Below are positions 57,740 through 64,000 of a DNA stretch of 64,000 nucleotides, one piece after another. Made by a program: the position numbers and the translations under genes. This stretch comes from Gnetum montanum (Eukaryota; Streptophyta; Gnetopsida; Gnetales; Gnetaceae). Positions within the stretch are counted from its first letter, which is position 1, and every line of letters begins with the position of its first letter. The DNA is taken from the NCBI GenBank assembly GCA_015680685.1, contig MNCI01003839.1:1-64000 (forward strand). The letters are read 5' to 3'. The notes below the pieces were generated by a model, which saw only the letters and a program-made list of their open reading frames with translations, searched no databases and had not been told where the DNA came from.

Positions 57740-58860
57740 AAAGACTATAACGACCAAAAATGTCGATGGCTAGAATCACCGAGGGATCAACAAATGCACA
57801 GCCTTAACCCTACCTCTGCAAGAGGGCCTTGTTGGAAACAAAGGCAAATCACCCTAAACAGTCTTGTCAATCGAATAGGGACTTTCTTGGTTGCAACTGG
57901 GGTAGTGGATGCAACTAGAGGGTGGCATGGTCAGCCAAAATGCAAATGCAAGCAACATGAAATGGTATTAAGTGTCAAAGTAGTGCTTTGCATGCCAAGT
58001 GTAAAGTGTAGCCACAGAATGAGGGCGAGCGTATCCAAGGGTTTCAACTAAAATGAGGATGTCAACCAATGGAGACTACCAGCCGAGCATAGTACAACGT
58101 GATGACACATAAAAAATGTGAAAATATGCATGAAAAATGTAAGAATATGCTAGAAATGGAAGAGAGAAATGGAACACCACCCCAAATTGTAGCATAGTTA
58201 CCTCCAAAAAGGTCTCGGAAGGTACACTATGTACAACAGCTGTAGTGGAAGCATAATCAAAATCTTGGTAATGTCAGGTCATGAAGTCTGGTGCTTGCCA
58301 TGATGAACCATGCCTACCAAGTTAGCTACCATGGTATGCTGTGCGATATTCTGTAGGGCTACAACAGGTTGTGGTGTACCATGTGATGTAAGGTTGTAAT
58401 GGGGCCGTAGTGTACTATGCGGTGCAAGGCTACAACAAGATTGCGATGTGGTGTGGGGATGCCTCTCTGCCAATGTGGTGTGCTCTAGGTCTCATTCTCC
58501 CATGGAACTAAGTGCCAAGATGCCAAGATGCCAAATGCCAAATGAAAGTGCCAACTAACAACTAGTGAAAAATCAAAACCCCCTTGAAACATTGGGATGT
58601 AGGAGTATTTATAGGATTAGGGTTACCCCAAAATGTGGATCGGGTGCCATGTGGTAGTGCAGTAGGTGGAACTATGAGAAAAATTTAGAAAATTTTCTAA
58701 GTTTTAAGGTAACCTGAAAAAGTTCAAAATTTTTCTAACTCTAGTTGCTGCGCTCACCTAGTGTTATGCATGAGACATTTAACTCTCCCTAGGGATAGGG
58801 CATAGCATGGACACTCAGAAGAATCTAGTAAAAATTGTTGTCCATGTTCTTGTTACACTA

Positions 58861-59158
58861 GCTATGCTCTAGAGCGTAGTAGGAGGGGTAGCCTTAAGAG
58901 TTAGAAAATCTAACAAATGTCTCTTCCATGCTGAGCTAGCTTGACAACTTATGGCTTAATACTTAGGCAAAACTAGCCACTAAAAAGTGTGCTACACTAG
59001 CTACACTCTAGATCATAGCAAAGCATAGCAACCCAGGAGATAGAAAATTTTCCAAACTATTTCATCCATCACATGCAATCCTGACAAATTTTGGCTTGAT
59101 ACTTGAGCAAATTGGCCATGGAAGTATGTGCTACACTAGCTATGCTCTAGAGCGTAGC
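58861..59158. repeat. 139-bp repeats with palindromes (central LTR)
   Basis: Palindrome-like copies start at 58861, 59000 and 59139, again spaced 139 bp. Confidence 0.88.
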
Positions 59159-59229
59159 AAGCAAAGTGAGAGCATAGTAAGACACTTAGAAAAAATTTTC
59201 ATATAACTACTACTGACACTTAGAAAATT

Positions 59230-59276
59230 NGGTGCTACACTCCCTAGCATAGCCAGCATAGCATGCATCAAGGCCN
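59230..59276. other. 45 bp bracketed by two single Ns
   Basis: N at 59230 and 59276 with 45 bp between; the length equals that of the duplications flanking the other Ns, suggesting a very short contig placed between two joins. Confidence 0.75.
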
Positions 59277-59316
59277 AAACACTTAGAAAACATTTTCCAA
59301 ATTTGGTAGTGTTTCA

Positions 59317-61270
59317 TTTCTTCCTCTTTGTTGACATTTGGAGGAGTGGCCCGAGAGACGTCAATAAAGAATTGCAAACCACCATAGTAGACATGGCACC
59401 AACATCGCTCATTAATACTAGATCGAGTATTGTTTCATCATGTTCAAGAGTGTTGTGGATAAGGATGTGCTAGGGGTAGGCAATGTGCTAGGGAGATGAA
59501 ATGCAAGCAAAGGAAATAAAATGCAAATATTATATCCTAATGCAAGATGTGAAGTCAACATGGTTGACAATGACCATGACATGAAGTCGCTTGCCCCTGA
59601 AATGTTGATCTCTGGTTAGAGTGCTCATGAGAGAGTCAAAGTCAATCCAAGGTTGGGCCAACTGTGAAGCACAGCATTGTCAATTTACTTGAGGATGTGT
59701 TTTTCCTTATTTTCCTTTATTTTTATTTTTATTTTGTTTTTTCATTTTATTTTATTTTATTTTCGAGGTGAACCCCCGTTGGGTTCAACTTACTACTGAA
59801 TGTTAGCTACAAGGTGTGGGTCATCGAGTAGATGGGCTTTGCTTTGATGCAACCACATCACATCTATCAGACAGGTGTTTCCTCCCTACGATGAGTTATG
59901 TTACATCTACTTGGGCCTTGACCAACCAACAGAGGCTCCTCATAGGACGAGTTGTGTTACATCCACCTTGGGTTCTATAATTGACGTGAAGAGAATGTCA
60001 TATGCATCACAATGCATATGCATTAAAGGGATGTGCAATCATGAGTATGCAAGGGATGACAGCCTATTGGTATGAAGGAGTGTATGTGCATAAACTATAA
60101 TGGGATGAGGGGGATGTGCACTCTTGAGTGGCTTAACTAGTCTAATCATGCACATCGAAGTAATGTGACAACTTGCTATTACGATGAGATGTGTCTTTGC
60201 ATGACCACCTCTAGGGCTTTGTCCTACAAACATAACTCCAAGCAGATAAGAAAATCACACACAACCTGAAATACAAGTGCAAATGCCAAATGTGGAGATG
60301 CTACAAGGGCTAGATGCAAAGATGTTGCAAATGCATCAAATGATATGCCAATTGCAAGTTCTTAGGAAGCTAGTGAAAGTGCCATGGCAATGATGCTACT
60401 AGTCCTCCAAAGGCTGTACTGATGGTAGGTGCTTCAAAAGATCAATAGAATGGTGGGCGGTGATGATACTGTGAGTCCTTTGAAGGCTACACTAATGGTA
60501 GGTGCTCCAAAAGATCAGCAAAATTATGGCAAGCGATGATGCTATGAGTGCCCCAAGGGTTTCACCAATGGCAAGTGCTCTAACACATTAACAACATGCC
60601 AGTTTAAAGTCATGGTAGACCGTATACCCAATTTAAGGTCCTAGCAAAACATAATGTGCTAGTTTATAATCCTAGTAGACTACTAGATGCTAGTTTAATG
60701 TCATAGTGGATGGTGGATGTTGTTCTAGTTTAATGTCATAACCCAAAAATGATATATGCCAATTTATAGTCATAGTGGACTACTACACTTATAGTCATAG
60801 TGGACTATCTGTGCCAATTTTTTGCATCATGGTAGACAAGTGCTTACCTTGCTTATGTGAGGTGTGATGCTACATGTATAATCATGTTGTGTGCCTACAA
60901 GATCTTACAAAAATCAACTAGAAAAAATAACATCAAGCAACACCTATCTTAAACAGAGTTAAAATGCACAAATGAAAGGAAAGCAATGCAAAAAGTGATA
61001 GTTTTAGGCTGTTCTGGGCCATGGACTAGTTTAAGGCCTTTTGGGCCATGTGTTTTTGTAGTTTTATGACCTTTCTTTTATTTTTTATGTGTTTTTGATG
61101 TTTTTTAAATGCAATGTGTAAGGTAAGTGAATGGTTGCATAAACAAAGCAAAGCAACGTGTAAGCTAGGTAAGCAGGTGAAATATAAATGCATGAAGAAA
61201 TGCAACCCAAGAAAAAACCAAAAATGCATGGCTCATGGAGGTAAGGAGTAAGTAGGCGCTTAGAGCATTT
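59317..61270 (-). other. 3' noncoding region of element I
   Basis: No coding similarity. The first 75 bp on the right of the LTR match 13735-13800 of element B. A T-rich tract lies at 59700-59763. Three 'gatgat-tgagtcc/gtgc-caaagg' units recur at 60395-60600, and a cluster of about seven 'gccagtttaaagtcatggtagac'-type motifs fills 60598-60840. 'tagttttaggccgtt' at 60999 matches 15200 in element B. Confidence 0.6.
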
Positions 61271-62040
61271 TTGGCCAAGGGAAAGCCTTGGTCACATAGT
61301 TGCTTCCTAACCAAGTGTGGATTAGGGGGCATGCAAGGCTTAGGATCCTCTAGGAGGATATTGAATTCAACTACTCATTCAGCTATGTTAGCCTTAGGTG
61401 TTGCATTGGTTGTCGCAAGTGTACCTGTAAGAAACTCCACCTCCAATACTTTCTCCATGTCTATGTTGTGGTTAGCCGAAGGGGGGACATTATCACCATG
61501 GATGATAACTTGACCACCTTTGTATGGGAGGTGGATTTCTTAATGGATGGTAGAGGAAATGATCTATAGTTGGGCTAGCCAAGGCCTGCCCAAGATCAAG
61601 TTGAAGCCTGGCATCTCCTCTATGATAGTGAAATCTACACTAGTGGGGAACTCCTCACCTACCACGAAGGCTAAGTTGATTGTACCACTAATAATGACTT
61701 GTCATCCGTTAAAGGATTTTAGACACATGGTTTTGGTTGGCCTGATTTCATTTGCCAGGCCTAGCCTGTTGATGACAAAGTACAGGACTACGTTTATTTC
61801 TGCACCATCATCGACATGCACTCTACGAACCATGCACTACCCAACACATATGCTAATGGATAGTGGAGCTGTAGTGACCTCCCCTCATTCGAGGTTGATC
61901 TTGACTACATCATCATGGAATGCTAGGGATGTTAAACCTGATTCTTGTTGTGTAGGGAACAACATCATTGCACGGATGGTGTTCTCATTTGCAATGATGT
62001 CCTTTGTAATAGGAATGGAGGCCAACATCTAGGAAAACAC
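61271..62040 (-). pseudogene. Element I protease
   Basis: Minus strand. The active-site block VRRVHVDDGAEINVVLYFVI lies near 61780-61835 (D-D-G-A), followed by INRLGL, a GTINLAFVVGEEFPTSVDF stretch near 61670 and MPGFNLILGRPWLAQL near 61580-61625. The polyprotein end CMPPNPHLVRK is near 61300-61335. Order and wording equal those of elements B and C. Stops interrupt it; no RT follows. Confidence 0.8.
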
Positions 62041-64000
62041 TTGGCGATGAGCAAATGAGGTCATGAACAAGTCATACAAGCTCAACATTATCTTCTTTTG
62101 CTTAAGCATTTATTTCACCTAGGTTAATGTAGCTACAAAGTCCTTGTCATCAGTTGTTGTGTTGGCCTTAACTTCCTCCATGTGGCTTGATGGATGGATT
62201 TCTTGGAAAAGGTACTTGGGCTTGGGTTGCTTGGCCTTCTTGTGGGCAGGGATCCCAGTGTTTAGTTGTTGCTTGTTGGTTATGGCCTTTGCTTCAACCA
62301 TGGGGGTTGCAAGGTGCTTCTTCATCCTCTTGCATTGCCATTTCATAGGCCTACCTGGGTTTCTAGTGGGGTCGACCCTCAAAGGAAGAGAGGCCAAGAT
62401 GCTGCCCACTATTGGGCTTCAAGTAGGTGAGGGGCTATCACATTGCAGCACTCATTATGGCACCTTGATGACAAAAGGTTACTTAGTGGTTATTGTTACT
62501 GTGTCATGCTAGTTTAACATCTTAGAAAATGGTTGGTTTGGTTGCTAGTTTAACATCTTAGCAGATGATTACTATGGGACCTTGATCACAAAGGATGTTG
62601 TGGGGGCTTGAGGTGGCATTTCCCTAAACAAAGAGGGCCTCTTGCTTGTGGAGGCCAAGGGGATCCTTGCCTTGCTGGGAGGCACATGGATCATAAAAGG
62701 TTTTTGTGCAAGTTTAGACTTGCCACCAACACTAATGGAGTTTATGACATAGGGAGCATCGTCTGCATTGGATTGCCTCATTACATCAAGCACTAGTTGG
62801 CCTTGTTCTATCACTCTTTACAGGTTGTCCTACAAAGCATGACAATTGTTCATATTGTGACTAGACATCTAGTGGTAATGACAATATTTGTCCAACTTGA
62901 AATGTTGTGGTACCATGGGCTCATTCGATACTGCTGAGGTGGATTTCCTTAGTAATTCGTAGTACCTATCATGTTTTTGATGGGCAATCTCTAATATGTG
63001 TTTGTATTGGATTCACCCAACTCTCAAGAGTTGCTCTAGTAGCTCAGAGGGATCCATCAATAGTAGTGTATAGTTTAAGTGATCCTTATTATGCTCAACG
63101 TTGGGACTTGGGGCAGCACTTGCCGATGTAGGCAATTTGGTGCTAGAGTTGATAGCTTTGTGAGCTAGGGCCTTAGGATACTTGGCCATCGGGCCCCAGT
63201 TGGTTGCTTTTGTGCTTGTGGCCACTATTACCACTACTACATTTTTGTTGCACATATGTTGATTTCTATAGGCCACGTAGGCCAAGTCATTACTAACTTG
63301 CGTTGCCTCCTCTATGCCCTTTGTTTGGGCAAAGGCTTGGCTGAGGGACTTTGAGGCTAAGTAATACAATTTGAACTTGATGAAGTCATTCACTACATCC
63401 TTGAAGATGGCCAGTAGGTGCATCTCTACTAGGGGTTCATACATTTTGCTTAATGCAGTGCTCCAACATTAGAGGAACTTTAGCATGGGCTCTAGGGGAC
63501 CCTACTTGACTTGCATGAGTTGGTCAAGGGTTGTTTCAGGCTATAGGTTGTACTTGAAGCATGTCACAAACTAGCTTATGAGATCCTCCAAAGAAGATTG
63601 TACATGAAGCACGTAACAAACTAGCTTATGAGATCCTCCAAAGAAGGTTGCACCTGAAGCATGTCACAAACTAGCTTATTAGATCCTCCAAAGAAGGTTG
63701 TACCTGAAGCATGTCACAAACTAGCTTATGAGATCCTCCAAACAAGAGATTGAGGCCTTAGGTAGTGCATGATACTAGTCTAAGGCCTTGCCAATGAGTG
63801 ACATGGGGAACACATGCATGATGACATGTGGCCAGGCTTGACGGAGCAAGCACTTAGATCAAAATATGACCAAGTGTGTGTTGGGGTCCCCTTTACCATT
63901 GTACTTGATGAGTTGAGGTAGCTAGACCCAGTTGGCAGAGTTAGGGGTGGGACTGTAGGACTTATGAAATCATCCTAGTAGAAGTCCACCACCTTGATGG
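62041..64000 (-). pseudogene. Element I Gag (runs off the window)
   Basis: Minus strand, entering at the right edge in the core. HLLAIFKDVVNDFIKFKLYY, SLSQAFAQTKGIEEATQVSN and a basic, Ala/Ser-rich region are in ORF 63444-63013. The knuckle relic YCHYH-MSSHNMNNCH lies near 62840-62880. The post-knuckle segment (INSISVGGKSKLAQKPFMIH, 62740) and the Lys-rich region (PAHKKAKQPKPKYL near 62210) follow, leading to the protease. An out-of-frame 50-bp repeat array (63546-63745) disrupts the core. Confidence 0.8.
63546..63745. repeat. 50-bp tandem array inside element I Gag
   Basis: Four units; the phrase CTAGCTTATGAGATCCTCC begins at 63571, 63621, 63671 and 63721. The other Gags of the family have a single unit at this position. 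Confidence 0.92.

Larger units (their letters stand above)
57746..59316 (-). repeat. Central LTR shared by H and I
   Basis: 1571 bp. Minus orientation TGAAACACTACC (59316) to a TATA-ending U5 at 57746. Just outside the U3 end the minus strand reads AAAGAGGAAGAAA, a good polypurine tract. TATA-like box near 58605. Two single Ns (59230, 59276) bracket 45 bp of sequence. Confidence 0.85.
55477..64000 (-). mobile_element. Tandem gag-only elements H and I
   Basis: Minus strand, LTR (55477-56902), short internal remnant (56903-57745), full LTR (57746-59316), long internal region (59317 to beyond 64000). The central LTR has a PBS and Gag N-terminus on its left (element H) and a polypurine tract plus the 3' part of another internal region on its right (element I). 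It therefore serves as 5' LTR for one and 3' LTR for the other. Only one outer flank is in the window (TTGAT, 55472-55476). Confidence 0.8.

Overview
This window is a repeat-dense stretch of a land-plant nuclear genome, probably a seed plant with a large genome; I cannot name the species. The evidence is that almost everything recognisable belongs to plant LTR-retrotransposon lineages. These are a Ty1/copia element, a chromodomain-bearing Ty3/gypsy element (chromovirus) with an initiator-Met-type primer binding site, an Athila-like gypsy element, and a family of gag-protease-only elements with a Tat-like Gag. I found no convincing host gene, tRNA, rRNA or CRISPR array. Every coding region is decayed, so coding calls are given as pseudogenes.

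Layout. 1-2335: an AT-rich repeat and a truncated Athila-like LTR. 2336-6355: the 5' half of a minus-strand gag-only element (D). 6356-about 23195: a copia relic (+) split by a chromovirus (7415-22323, 5-bp target duplication TCAAG), which is itself split by gag-only element B (12350-20396, minus). 23196-24750: AT-rich sequence and a second copy of the first repeat. 24751-32686: Athila-like element F (minus) with protease, RT, RNase H and integrase. 32687-48189: element E (+), with LTRs, gag and protease but no RT, plus a long downstream coiled-coil ORF; it sits inside F's gag and is itself split by gag-only element A (41095-46536, minus, target duplication GCCTC). 48190-48992: a second E leader and a related LTR fragment. 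About 48998-55476: gag-only element C (+). 55477-64000: a tandem LTR-internal-LTR-internal array of gag-only elements (H and I, minus), running off the window.

How the parts relate. Five or more gag-protease elements (A, B, C, D, H/I) share LTR ends, a conserved 19-nt PBS-like sequence (consensus TGGCGCTAGAAGGAGGGCC), a conserved Gag N-terminal block, a Gag core, a His/Cys knuckle and an aspartic-protease domain, but no RT, RNase H or integrase. They look like a successful non-autonomous (TR-GAG-like) family that must borrow pol from an autonomous relative not seen here. Reading frames of the host elements resume after removal of each nested insert, which gives a relative order: copia, then chromovirus, then B; and F, then E, then A.

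The most unusual points are element B, whose two outer ends are both LTR U5 ends; three LTRs that have internal sequence on both sides; the in-frame decay of the chromovirus almost entirely by point stops dominated by TAG; 139-bp LTR repeats carrying a 20-bp palindrome; and E's long second ORF preceded by a U3-like promoter. Single Ns flanked by 45-46-bp duplications look like assembly joins. Percent identities and boundaries are by eye.
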